From NCBI GenBank assembly GCA_025642075.2, contig JAODUO010001071.1:62001-126000 (forward strand): DNA of 64,000 nt. The letters run 5' to 3'. Shown piece by piece: positions 56,901 to 60,159 of this stretch (position 1 is its first letter; every line of letters begins with the position of its first letter). Source of the stretch: Ridgeia piscesae (taxonomy: Eukaryota; Annelida; Polychaeta; Sabellida; Siboglinidae). The notes beneath the pieces were generated by a model. The model saw nothing but the letters and a program-made list of their open reading frames with translations. It did not search any database and was not told the DNA's origin. Made by a program: the position numbers and the translations under genes.

Positions 56901-59703
56901 ACATTCCGCAGGTGGGTTCTTGTTTCACCCGGTCGGCTTGTGGAACGTTGGTTAGAACATCGGATTCTCGACTAAGAGAAACAGGGTTTGAATGATGTTC
57001 TTCCCTTCCATGTCGAACTTTGGGCCAGTTTGTTGCTGCGAGTCACTCTACGGTGTAAATGAGTACCTGGTTATATTAAAACTTACCTTTACTTTTTACT
57101 CTTGCGTTGGTGTATGACGGGTCATCCCAGATACTAGTGTATGTGTTCTGCTACTTTGCATTGCAACAGCATAAAAATGTATAAAAATTGTAAAACATTA
57201 AAGGCACTGTGTATGTGTGTTTGTACAGAGCCATGTATGTGTGTTTGTACAGAGCCGTGTATGTGTGTTTGTACAGAGCCGTGTATGTGTGTTTGTACAG
57301 AGCCGTGTATGTGTGGTTGTACAGAGCCGTGTATGTGTGTTTGTACAGAGCCGTGTATGTGTTTTTGTACAGTGCTGTGTATGTGTGTTTGTACAGAGCC
57401 GTGTATGTGTGTTTGTACAGTCGTGTATGTGTGTTTGTACAGAACCGTGTATGTGTTTTTGTACAGAGCCGTGTATGTGTGTTTGTACAGAGCCATGTGT
57501 GTGTGTTTGTACAGAGCTGTGTATGTGTGTTTGTACAGAGCCGTGTGTGTGTGTTTGTACAGAGCCGTGTGTGTGTGGTTATACAGAGCCGTGTATGTGT
57601 GTTTGTACAGAGCCGTGTGTGTGTGTTTGTACAGAGCCGTGTGTGTGTGTTTGTACAGAGCCGTGTATGTGTGGTTATACAGAACCGTGTATGTGTGTTT
57701 GTACAGAGCCGTGTGTGTGTGTTTGTACAGAGCCGTGTGTGTGTGTTTGTACAGAGCCGTGTATGTGTGGTTATACAGAACCGTGTATGTGTGTTTGTAC
57801 AGAGCCGTGTGTGTGTTTGTACAGAGCCGTGTATGTGTGTTTGTACAGAGCCGTGAATGTGTGTTTGTACAGAGCCGTGTATGTGTGTTTGTACAGAGCC
57901 GTGTATGTGTGTTCATACAGAGCCGTGTATGTGTGTTCGTACAGAGCCGTGTATGTGTGTTTGTACAGAGCCGTGTACGTGTGTTTGTACAGAGCCGTGT
58001 ATGTTTGTTTGTACAGAGCCGTGTATGTGTGTTTGTACAGAACCGTGTATGTGTGTTTGTACAGAGCCGTGCGGAGTTGTGAGTGCTCAGATAATGAAGA
58101 AGCAGTCGGACTTGAGCGGAGGGAAGACACCGAAGGAGAAAACTTCCTTCTCCTTCCAGTCCCTCATGTCCCGGATGACCATCTCCAGCCTCGGCAAGGA
58201 GAACACCAAGGTGAGTCACTCCTAGGACCCCGTCTGTGGTCTATGGTTATGTATAATACATTAGTAGATGACATACATAAATTTTTTTTTTATACATTTT
58301 TAATCTTACAAACTTTGTTTTTGTTGTAGAGAAATACTTATGGTGCCAGAGGTTTAATGCTATGTACAATGAAATGCACCCTAGGTTTGGCATCAGTTTT
58401 TATGGCTGGACCGAGCTTCTGCTTGGCAACAGGTCATGTGACTGATAGACTGGTCAGTTGAGTTGATTGACCTGGTTCCATTCAACAACTGCCCTTACAA
58501 AGTAGATATTTCTGACGTGATCATTGCGGCTTAGTAGAATTCTAGCATGGTTCCGGGTATATGTTATGGAAAGGTCACATGATCACCGAGTTAAATAGTG
58601 CCCAGTTACTTGTGTCGAAGAGACGTTTCCGAGTGAGTCTTGTGCTGCCACCTATTGGGTTGCATTGAGCTGGTTATTAATTTAGATTTTGAGCGTGACC
58701 ATGATGCATCGGATGACACATCCAACATGGTGACGATACGGTGACAATGGTGGTGCATTGGATGGTGGTGACGTTACGACATTGTCGTTGTAGGTGGAGA
58801 TGTCGATGTCAGGGGGCGCCACGTGTTCGTCGCACACGTGGCACGACGGCGAGCATCAGCGGCAGAAGGAGGAGGATATCCGACAGAAGATCTTTGAGTA
58901 CGAGATCGGCAGTCGGGGCAGTCTGCAGCCGATCTTCTGTGGCTGCATGCAACAGTGGCTGCAGTATTGCACCACACTGGGTGGGTGACAACCACACATG
59001 TCACATTGGTTGAACTTGTAGCTTCTCTTTTTGACCATCAATCTAGCTGTGTGTCTGTCTATTATTTTGTCGGTCTGTCTATTTATCACTCTGTTTTTCT
59101 TTCCATCTGTCTCTGTCATCTGTTCATTAGTCCTACCTACCCGGTATGTGTCTTCTGTTTGTCTGTCAGGCAGTCCATTTTTATCTCCAGCCGTCTGTAG
59201 TTCATCTATCTGCCTGTCCTTCTATCTGTATCTTGGCTGTTTTATTGTTCACCCATCTGTCTGTCTGTCTACATGTCAATCTATCCATCGAACCACATGC
59301 ATAGATCTACTTCTCTGTTTCAGTAAATCTACATCTGCTGTCCATGTGTCTGGCAACACTGATCTCTCTGTTTGTCTTTCTGTTCGTCTGCCTGATCATC
59401 CATCCTTACACTGTTCCATTTATCCAACCTTCCCCCTCCATCCCTCCTTTCTCTATTCACCCCTCTGTCCATCAGTCGTAAACTCATATTTTCCACCTTT
59501 CAGAGGCGCCCTCTGTGAGCCGGTCTGAGTACTCACTGCACTCCCGTTTCCCAATCGACTACGTCTTGAAGGAACTGCAGACGGTGGTCACTGGCATCTG
59601 TCACGACACGGTGCCAAAGGTCTTCCGCCAGCTCGACTCATGCGTGTCCACTGACAGTGACCCAACGTTCCTGCCCTACACACCCTCTCGCATGCCCATG
59701 TGT
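24765..59703 (+). CDS. SZT2: SZT2 (KICSTOR subunit), central part, 27 exons
   Basis: SZT2 is the largest subunit of KICSTOR (with KPTN, ITFG2 and KICS2), which tethers GATOR1 to the lysosome and so restrains mTORC1 when amino acids are scarce. I see 27 exons totalling 6,246 nt (2,082 codons). All have GT-AG borders and mutually consistent phases. The conceptual protein carries family blocks in order: [100 protein letters not shown]. These align collinearly with the vertebrate protein, as I know it, from roughly residue 1,000 to 2,600. The N- and C-terminal parts are outside the window, so this is a partial gene. Introns are unusually rich in tandem arrays, several of which include splice sites. 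Orthology is highly likely; exact borders of a few small exons are less sure. Confidence 0.93.
24833..25375 (+). repeat. 30-bp minisatellite spanning a 5' splice site
   Basis: About 17 copies of a 30-bp unit that reads ACTTACCAGGGTGAGTTCTT followed by TACCAGTCAA. The first copy is the end of the exon at 24765-24847 plus its donor. Each later copy keeps CCAGG followed by GTGAGT or, in the middle of the array, GTCAGT. Other variants carry CATGGTGAGT. The array is open in one frame, giving a false 226-codon reading frame. Confidence 0.9.
25745..25882 (+). mobile_element. tRNA-derived SINE, family A, copy 2
   Basis: The 3' two-thirds match the copy at 20514-20650 at roughly 90% over about 75 bp, including TTTGTTCACTCTACATTGCT and GAATGAGTACCTGGCTATAG. 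The tRNA-like head is diverged (CTAAGAGAACCTGGTTTCG). It lies inside an SZT2 intron in the sense orientation. Confidence 0.75.
26008..26183 (+). CDS. SZT2: SZT2 exon
   Basis: The acceptor is CTGTGTTTGTAG and the donor GTAACT. Joined to the previous exon it reads [16 protein letters not shown] and then [20 protein letters not shown]. This matches the vertebrate IPFHFDLMGLLPQCQQ block. Entry phase 2, exit phase 1. Confidence 0.93.
26366..26430. repeat. (TA)n microsatellite
   Basis: About 32 TA dinucleotides within the intron between exons 26008-26183 and 26499-27448. Confidence 0.95.
26499..27448 (+). CDS. SZT2: SZT2 exon, 950 nt
   Basis: The acceptor is GGGCATTTCAG and the donor GTATGA. It encodes about 317 residues. 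The N-terminal part ([20 protein letters not shown]) fits the family LHSCLGQELSDREIPLT block. It continues with a polar, Ser/Arg-rich linker, then [35 protein letters not shown] and [11 protein letters not shown]. Conserved ends and a low-complexity middle suggest a disordered loop. It exits in phase 0. Confidence 0.93.
27449..28001 (+). other. Intron, contains dispersed repeat remnant
   Basis: AT-rich intron. Positions about 27640-27810 resemble, on the minus strand, the dispersed repeat at 33120-33290 and 39045-39222 (TTGGATGGGAAAAC and TTTGGACAGGTAAA). Confidence 0.5.
27640..27810 (-). repeat. Dispersed repeat B, copy 1 (no microsatellite tail)
   Basis: On the minus strand it reads TTTTGGATGGGAAAACTTAA, then TTTGGACAGGTAAA and ATGGACAGGTAACA. 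This parallels the two + strand copies that have GGACAGGTAAAACCC and GGACGGG motifs. Similarity is moderate, and this copy is not followed by a simple repeat. Confidence 0.4.
28002..28260 (+). CDS. SZT2: SZT2 exon
   Basis: The acceptor is TTGCTGCCTCAG and the donor GTCAGT. It encodes [14 protein letters not shown], a Gly/Arg/Glu-rich stretch of about 35 residues, and then [17 protein letters not shown]. This last block matches the family HCALLQEHAQRCFV block. It exits in phase 1. Its last bases (TCACCG) and donor are repeated in the 24-bp array that follows. Confidence 0.9.
28253..28600 (+). repeat. 24-bp minisatellite spanning a 5' splice site
   Basis: A unit of the form TCACTGGTCAGTACTAGTGT followed by CCAC is repeated about 14 times with growing divergence. 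The first copy is the exon end TCACCG plus the real donor GTCAGTACTAG, so the array appears to have grown from the exon-intron junction. Confidence 0.85.
28690..29600 (+). repeat. 22-bp minisatellite (GGTCAGTGTCTGG)
   Basis: About 40 copies of a 22-bp unit with TGGTCAGTGTCTGGACTGTG as a typical form. GGTCAGT is the donor hexamer also used by the preceding exon, so the array may derive from the 24-bp array. Variants TGGTGAGTCTCTGGG and TGGTAAGTCTCTGGG dominate at 29270-29500; these are close to the 5' splice-site consensus. Confidence 0.9.
29680..32795 (+). repeat. Composite minisatellite of about 3.1 kb
   Basis: The basic unit is about 32 bp, containing GTTGTTACATGAGTGTGTTG then CTACATGTGTAA. 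A second module, ATGTTGTTATGTGTATGCTG then GTACATGTGTA, alternates with it. Almost every unit contains TGTAAGTTG, close to a consensus 5' splice site. The array stops within about 20 bp of the acceptor of exon 32808-33078. Confidence 0.93.
32808..33078 (+). CDS. SZT2: SZT2 exon
   Basis: The acceptor is GTTCCATGCAG and the donor GTAAGT. It encodes [19 protein letters not shown], then [17 protein letters not shown] and an acidic tail. The first block corresponds to the family GLFRSLQQA and the second to EIDITPFLLALCGH. Entry phase 1, exit phase 2. Confidence 0.93.
33108..33290 (+). repeat. Dispersed repeat B, copy 2
   Basis: It contains TTTGGACAGGTAAAACCCAG, then GGACGGGTAGAAATAT and TGTCATGTGTGTGTGCG. 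The copy at 39045-39222 has the same order of motifs. It runs without a gap into the tetranucleotide repeat on its right, a pattern known for several microsatellite-tailed mobile elements of invertebrates. Confidence 0.55.
33291..33394 (+). repeat. (GTGC)n microsatellite
   Basis: About 25 pure copies of the tetranucleotide GTGC/GCGT, directly after dispersed repeat B. Confidence 0.97.
33518..33743 (+). CDS. SZT2: SZT2 exon
   Basis: The acceptor is TTGTGTCCAG and the donor GTATCG. It encodes [17 protein letters not shown], then [20 protein letters not shown] and [19 protein letters not shown]. The last block is diagnostic (family VPSNPHYFFYCPPSS). Entry phase 2, exit phase 0. Confidence 0.95.
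33744..34140 (+). other. Intron segment, AT-rich, nothing else seen
   Basis: About 400 bp of AT-rich sequence between the donor at 33744 and the piggyBac-like element. Confidence 0.6.
34141..35180. mobile_element. Non-autonomous piggyBac-like element with TTAA target sites
   Basis: The element 34145-35176 (1,032 bp) is flanked on both sides by TTAA (34141-34144 and 35177-35180). Its ends are perfect inverted repeats: CCCATTAGACCCCA at the left and its complement at the right (14 bp). TTAA duplication with CCC...GGG ends is the hallmark of piggyBac. Just inside the left end there are subterminal motifs AAGCGCCCGG and GAAAGCGTCCGG. No frame longer than about 65 codons exists, so it carries no transposase and would need one supplied from elsewhere. 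It lies in an SZT2 intron. Confidence 0.85.
35238..36116 (+). repeat. 46-bp minisatellite with four-unit higher-order period
   Basis: About 19 copies of a 46-bp unit containing TATGACTTGACAGTGCGGTA then CATTATAGTGCCCTGACGG. The variant CGGTAGATTATAG recurs at about 35487, 35671 and 35855, exactly 184 bp (four units) apart. This shows amplification in blocks of four. It ends 13 bp before the acceptor of exon 36129. Confidence 0.93.
36129..36174 (+). CDS. SZT2: SZT2 exon, 46 nt
   Basis: The acceptor is ACCTGTTCTTCCAG and the donor GTGGGT. It encodes [15 protein letters not shown]. It is short and not strongly conserved, but its splice sites are good and its phases (0 in, 1 out) join the neighbouring conserved exons. 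Confidence 0.75.
36409..36669 (+). CDS. SZT2: SZT2 exon
   Basis: The acceptor is GTGCTTCTAG and the donor GTAGGT. It encodes an acidic stretch ([18 protein letters not shown]), then [16 protein letters not shown] and [11 protein letters not shown]. The second part matches the family PPLFLHLTCSVRLRG and VPVCSLPTCLG. Entry phase 1, exit phase 1. Confidence 0.95.
36680..36775. repeat. TATG/(TA)n microsatellite
   Basis: TATATG units followed by about 25 TA dinucleotides near the start of the intron. Confidence 0.93.
36776..38319 (+). other. Intron segment, no gene seen
   Basis: About 1.5 kb of AT-rich intron, including a more GC-rich patch at 37240-37480 without recognisable coding content. I found no inverted-repeat pair that would define a mobile element. 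Confidence 0.5.
38320..38569 (+). CDS. SZT2: SZT2 exon
   Basis: The acceptor is AAATGTCGCAG and the donor GTGAGT. It encodes [19 protein letters not shown], then [18 protein letters not shown] and a Ser/Thr-rich tail. It matches the family [21 protein letters not shown] block. Entry phase 1, exit phase 2. The long ATG-initiated frame upstream of the acceptor is intronic. Confidence 0.93.
38570..39044 (+). other. Intron segment, nothing else seen
   Basis: AT-rich intronic sequence with no repeat or gene that I could support. Confidence 0.5.
39045..39222 (+). repeat. Dispersed repeat B, copy 3
   Basis: It contains TTTAGATGGGTAAAACCCG, GGACGGGGATAAATAT, then TTTGCAGTTATGC and CTGTCACATGTGT. 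The order is that of the copy at 33108-33290. Like that copy it leads, within about 40 bp, into a microsatellite. Confidence 0.55.
39223..39500 (+). repeat. (TG)n microsatellite with TTTG interruptions
   Basis: About 280 bp of TG dinucleotides interrupted by TGTTTG units, downstream of dispersed repeat B. Long Cys/Val frames here are artefacts. Confidence 0.95.
39674..39755 (+). CDS. SZT2: SZT2 exon, 82 nt
   Basis: The acceptor is GTATCCCACCAG and the donor GTAGGG. Joined to the GG of the previous exon it reads [20 protein letters not shown] and then AVTSCKDQ. Together with the next exon it aligns without gaps to the family block LSNLATPHRLAIETTMNE. A different frame of the same exon also looks protein-like, but only this frame keeps the phases. 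Exit phase 0. Confidence 0.88.
39756..40181 (+). other. Intron, nothing else seen
   Basis: About 430 bp of AT-rich intron with no repeat or gene. Confidence 0.6.
40182..40367 (+). CDS. SZT2: SZT2 exon
   Basis: The acceptor is CCTGTTGTCAG and the donor GTGAGT. It encodes [19 protein letters not shown] and ends [18 protein letters not shown]. It matches the family IRWLLEDEM and LSFVFGPERSLTQFKE blocks. Entry and exit are both phase 0. The final nine codons (DNSLTQFKE) and the donor are the seed of the large 36-bp array that follows. Confidence 0.96.
40338..42893 (+). repeat. 36-bp minisatellite spanning a 5' splice site (about 70 copies)
   Basis: About 70 copies of a 36-bp unit made of GACAACAGTCTCACTCAGTT, CAAAGAG and GTGAGTCCA. 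The first copy is the last 27-30 bases of exon 40182-40367 plus its donor. Most copies keep AAAGAGGTGAGT, a near-consensus 5' splice site. Others have AAAGAACTGAGT, and some lack five bases (31-bp units). The 36-bp length keeps the exon frame open, with [12 protein letters not shown] as the repeated translation. Confidence 0.96.
42894..43144 (+). other. Intron end before exon 43145
   Basis: Unique sequence leading to the acceptor CTTCTTGTGGCAG. Confidence 0.6.
43145..44354 (+). CDS. SZT2: SZT2 large exon, 1,210 nt
   Basis: The acceptor is CTTGTGGCAG and the donor GTGAGG. The start, [12 protein letters not shown], matches the family EFRRLHLPGH. After about 50 residues the sequence becomes a Val/Ala/Asp/Ser-rich linker of about 330 residues, with basic patches ([26 protein letters not shown]). 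It is far longer than I recall for vertebrates and probably disordered. It exits in phase 1 into [13 protein letters not shown]. Confidence 0.9.
44355..45087 (+). other. Intron, nothing else seen
   Basis: About 730 bp of AT-rich intron with no repeat, gene or RNA that I can support. Confidence 0.6.
45088..45232 (+). CDS. SZT2: SZT2 exon
   Basis: The acceptor is TTGTTTCAG and the donor GTAACA. It encodes [18 protein letters not shown] and [19 protein letters not shown], ending HAR across the junction. This matches the family GYDGGSSGSD and LPDFWLIVRVLQDRVEV blocks. Entry phase 1, exit phase 2. The last 36 bases plus donor are duplicated immediately downstream. Confidence 0.95.
45195..47075 (+). 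repeat. 78-bp minisatellite spanning a 5' splice site
   Basis: First a 45-bp direct duplication copies the exon end plus donor (TCTTCTTCCATGCCAG then GTAACACATC) once. Then about 23 copies of a 78-bp unit follow. Each unit contains TTCTTCCATGCCTGGTAACA or TTCTACCATGGCTGGTAACA, so every copy carries a version of exon end plus GTAACA. The rest of the unit is CCACCCCATGGTCAATGTTT, then GTTCTTGGACCCCAAACAC. Confidence 0.95.
47392..47491 (+). CDS. SZT2: SZT2 exon, 100 nt
   Basis: The acceptor is GATGTGACAG, rather poor in pyrimidines, and the donor GTGGGT. Joined to the previous exon it reads [18 protein letters not shown] and [16 protein letters not shown]. This matches the family HLQQLLVRRVGEICREVNQ. 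Entry phase 2, exit phase 0. Confidence 0.93.
47500..48460 (+). repeat. Composite minisatellite (GACAGACCAGAACACA)
   Basis: Starts within about 10 bp of the donor at 47492. Short modules of about 16-18 bp (GGGGGACAGACCAGAACACA) alternate with a longer module, CAGGGGATATACCTCAATCC then ATGGGGGAC. Frames on both strands are open by chance of unit length. Exon sequence is not part of the unit. Confidence 0.93.
48609..48738 (+). CDS. SZT2: SZT2 exon
   Basis: The acceptor is GGTCTGTGTTCAG and the donor GTGGGT. It encodes [18 protein letters not shown], then [18 protein letters not shown]. It matches the family [20 protein letters not shown] block. Entry phase 0, exit phase 1. Confidence 0.94.
48739..50125 (+). 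repeat. 116-bp minisatellite directly after a 5' splice site
   Basis: About 11-12 copies of a 116-bp unit with internal GGGAGTGGCTT sub-repeats. Copies include AAAGCTGTGGGTGTGG, which resembles the exon-donor junction AAGCGGTGGGTGTCG at 48733-48747. The array may therefore also have started from the splice junction, but the match is short. Confidence 0.9.
50421..50579 (+). CDS. SZT2: SZT2 exon
   Basis: The acceptor is TTTCCCTTCCAG and the donor GTGAGT. It encodes [19 protein letters not shown], then [15 protein letters not shown] and [15 protein letters not shown]. It matches the family [20 protein letters not shown] and HSRLKMGPS blocks. Entry phase 1, exit phase 1. Confidence 0.96.
50829..50935. 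repeat. (TA)n microsatellite
   Basis: About 50 TA dinucleotides with one or two interruptions, in the intron before exon 51500. Confidence 0.96.
51108..51410 (+). repeat. 34-bp minisatellite
   Basis: Nine near-identical copies of a 34-bp unit: CAACAACAGGCCATGCTCAG then TGGCACTTACTGGT. It lies mid-intron and ends about 90 bp before the acceptor. Since 34 is not a multiple of three, all three frames are open and overlap, which explains three false reading frames. Confidence 0.96.
51500..51602 (+). CDS. SZT2: SZT2 exon, 103 nt
   Basis: The acceptor is CTTGTGTCTGCAG and the donor GTCAGC. It encodes [19 protein letters not shown] then [16 protein letters not shown]. This is one of the best conserved family blocks (AIQALRSVLNAFSVVNRKN, MFVYQERATKAVYYLR). 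Entry phase 1, exit phase 2. Confidence 0.97.
51603..52121 (+). other. Intron, nothing else seen
   Basis: AT-rich intron with T-rich and TAATAAA-rich patches at 51785-52015. No repeat array or gene. Confidence 0.6.
52122..52204 (+). CDS. SZT2: SZT2 exon, 83 nt
   Basis: The acceptor is CATGTCACCAG and the donor GTAAGT. It encodes [19 protein letters not shown] then ESVHSCGT. The first residues fit the family RLLETSCSDRPWEG region; the rest is a variable linker. Entry phase 2, exit phase 1. Confidence 0.85.
52205..52794 (+). other. Intron, nothing else seen
   Basis: About 590 bp of ordinary AT-rich intron. Confidence 0.6.
52795..52883 (+). CDS. SZT2: SZT2 exon, 89 nt
   Basis: The acceptor is TTTGTTTGTTACAG and the donor GTAAGT. 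With the T from the previous exon it reads [18 protein letters not shown] then [12 protein letters not shown]. This is a variable Ser-rich linker in the family, so support comes mainly from splice sites and phase (1 in, 0 out). Confidence 0.8.
52884..53336 (+). other. Intron, nothing else seen
   Basis: About 450 bp of intron with no repeat or gene. Confidence 0.6.
53337..53472 (+). CDS. SZT2: SZT2 exon, 136 nt
   Basis: The acceptor is CACTTTGCAG and the donor GTAAGT. It encodes [33 protein letters not shown] and [12 protein letters not shown]. The last part fits the family RHIQLLVHGVGQAG. Entry phase 0, exit phase 1. Confidence 0.92.
53473..53725 (+). repeat. 127-bp tandem duplication starting at a 5' splice site
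   Basis: Two diverged copies begin at 53473 (GTAAGTACAAATAATCACTG) and 53600 (GTGAGTGCAAACAATCGCTG). Both continue through a CTGCTCCC...GTAGTAAT motif to CCTGTCTGTGTC and ACGAG. The first copy contains CCTCCCAG, a 27-nt segment at 53573-53599 and then GTGAGT, so it forms an apparent microexon. Confidence 0.75.
53870..53994 (+). CDS. SZT2: SZT2 exon, 125 nt
   Basis: The acceptor is CACTTGTACTTTAG and the donor GTAAGT. Joined to the previous exon it reads [19 protein letters not shown] then [18 protein letters not shown]. It aligns without a gap to the family PEITDELVRVLRRRL and LDVITVMLVRN. An alternative acceptor at 53828 (TTCTCCCCAG) is also in frame and would add 14 residues ([14 protein letters not shown]). 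I prefer 53870 because it keeps the family spacing. Entry phase 1, exit phase 0. Confidence 0.9.
53995..54486 (+). other. Intron, nothing else seen
   Basis: About 490 bp of AT-rich intron without repeat arrays. Confidence 0.6.
54487..54733 (+). CDS. SZT2: SZT2 exon, 247 nt
   Basis: The acceptor is GTGTGTTTACAG and the donor GTAAGA. It encodes [37 protein letters not shown] and [19 protein letters not shown]. It matches the family EFIQPPGSLPSEVLHLALP, WYLRQNLLIFLHSPKYTD and LPDLDIYLYNKPGG blocks. Entry phase 0, exit phase 1. It is more GC-rich than its surroundings. Confidence 0.97.
54712..55130 (+). repeat. 39-40-bp minisatellite that includes a 5' splice site
   Basis: About nine copies of a 39-40 bp unit: CCCCCAGCAGTTATGGGGTA then AGTGTAAGACAGTTGTGACA. 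The exon end plus donor (CCCTCAGCAGTCCCGTGGTA then AAGGTAAGAC) aligns with the unit at about 23 of 30 positions. The last copy (GAGTAAAGGTAAGACAGG) is closer still to the real junction. Each copy keeps GGTAAGTG, a good donor. Confidence 0.88.
55360..55590 (+). repeat. Degenerate short tandem repeat before exon 55602
   Basis: Repeats of a 20-30-bp motif such as ACCCATAATGCAACACTGA pass into CCCCCAGTGCCACTGATGA copies that reach to about 20 bp from the acceptor. Divergence is high. Confidence 0.7.
55602..55772 (+). CDS. SZT2: SZT2 exon, 171 nt
   Basis: The acceptor is GTCTCTTGCAG and the donor GTGAGA. It encodes [19 protein letters not shown], then a less conserved stretch ending [11 protein letters not shown]. 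It matches the family GVACITLAFVDEGGAPLSL. Entry phase 1, exit phase 1. Confidence 0.95.
55773..56227 (+). other. Intron segment, nothing else seen
   Basis: About 450 bp of ordinary intron before the GATGAT repeat. Confidence 0.6.
56228..56672 (+). repeat. GATGAT trinucleotide-based minisatellite
   Basis: About 440 bp of GATGATGGTGATGATGATAG type units with GGAGGTGATGTTGATGGAGA modules repeating every 60-70 bp. The repeat gives a false Met/Val-rich frame running into the next exon. Confidence 0.95.
56687..56911 (+). CDS. SZT2: SZT2 exon, 225 nt
   Basis: The acceptor is GTTGTCTCAG and the donor GTGGGT. It encodes [39 protein letters not shown] and [13 protein letters not shown]. It matches the family [20 protein letters not shown] and LADAIMELQLLPASLC blocks. 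Entry phase 1, exit phase 1. Confidence 0.96.
56930..57076 (+). mobile_element. tRNA-derived SINE, family A, copy 3
   Basis: The tRNA-like head is better kept than in copy 2: GTGGAACGTTGGTTAGAACA in the box A region and CAGGGTTTGAATGATG in the box B region. The tail has GGCCAGTTTGTT, CACTCTAC and AATGAGTACCTGGTTATA, shared with the other two copies. It sits just after a donor, sense to the gene. Confidence 0.7.
57205..58072 (+). repeat. 24-bp minisatellite spanning a 3' splice site (about 35 copies)
   Basis: About 35 copies of the 24-bp unit GTGTATGTGTGTTTGTACAG then AGCC. The last copy is the real acceptor TTTGTACAG followed by the first bases (AGCCGTG) of exon 58065-58210. Nearly every copy keeps TTTGTACAGAGCC, a plausible acceptor, with variants such as GTTATACAGAACC. 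The unit is a multiple of three, and the exon frame stays open back through the array as CVCTEPCM. Confidence 0.96.
58065..58210 (+). CDS. SZT2: SZT2 exon, 146 nt
   Basis: The acceptor is GTGTGTTTGTACAG and the donor GTGAGT. With the preceding G it reads [19 protein letters not shown], then [19 protein letters not shown]. This is a poorly conserved linker in the family (the SFWDMLSK region may correspond). Phase 1 in, 0 out. The true acceptor among the repeat copies is inferred from the end of the array. Confidence 0.82.
58211..58793 (+). other. Intron, nothing else seen
   Basis: About 580 bp of intron with no repeat array. Confidence 0.6.
58794..58980 (+). CDS. SZT2: SZT2 exon, 187 nt
   Basis: The acceptor is CATTGTCGTTGTAG and the donor GTGGGT. 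It encodes [38 protein letters not shown] and [20 protein letters not shown]. The end fits the family [21 protein letters not shown]. Entry phase 0, exit phase 1. Confidence 0.94.
58981..59503 (+). other. Intron, CTGT-rich
   Basis: About 520 bp, rich in diverged CTGTCTGTCTAT motifs from about 59045 to 59470. It looks like a decayed (CTGT)n/(ATCT)n simple repeat. The frames through it are not coding. Confidence 0.6.
59504..59703 (+). CDS. SZT2: SZT2 exon, 200 nt (last in window)
   Basis: The acceptor is TTTTCCACCTTTCAG and the donor GTGAGT. It encodes [36 protein letters not shown] and [15 protein letters not shown]. It matches the family CASVSRSSAHMVSRFLLPS and SEFTALVTSMAGDTSVRVFEQ. Entry phase 1, exit phase 0. 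The gene continues beyond the window. Confidence 0.95.
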
Positions 59704-60159
59704 GTGAGTGACCTTTGACCTTTCCACGATATGACATCACATGGAAACGTTCAGTTCTATAATTCAGAATTCTTCAGTTTACCGAGTGTGTTGAATTTTT
59801 ACTAAAATACAAATCTTGTTTAAAATTTTTAACTCCTTGTTTTTGTAAAATATGGCGAGAACGACAGAACATGTACTTTAAAAAGAAAATGGCAACTATA
59901 AGATTGCACTTCAAGCATCCGTGTCTTGACTGAGACAGCATTGATTAGATAGTACACGAGAAGGTAACACCCACTATATTTACTCAGATATGAAATTAGT
60001 TATACTAACAAAAAAGCTTGAGTGACAAATTTGTAAATCTTTTTTGAAATCTGTGTCCATACAATTTTGTAGACTATATGTTAATAATTTACTATACATT
60101 TGGATGAGAGTAGGACAGGCCAAGTTGTTTGAAACATAACAGTGCGTGCATGTCTTTAA
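59704..60159 (+). other. Start of last intron, nothing else seen
   Basis: About 450 bp of AT-rich intron before the 54-bp satellite. Confidence 0.6.

Noticed and set aside
57134..58219. 361-codon minus-strand frame of HTHTALYK repeats
   Set aside because: It is antisense to the 24-bp acceptor array and its flanks.
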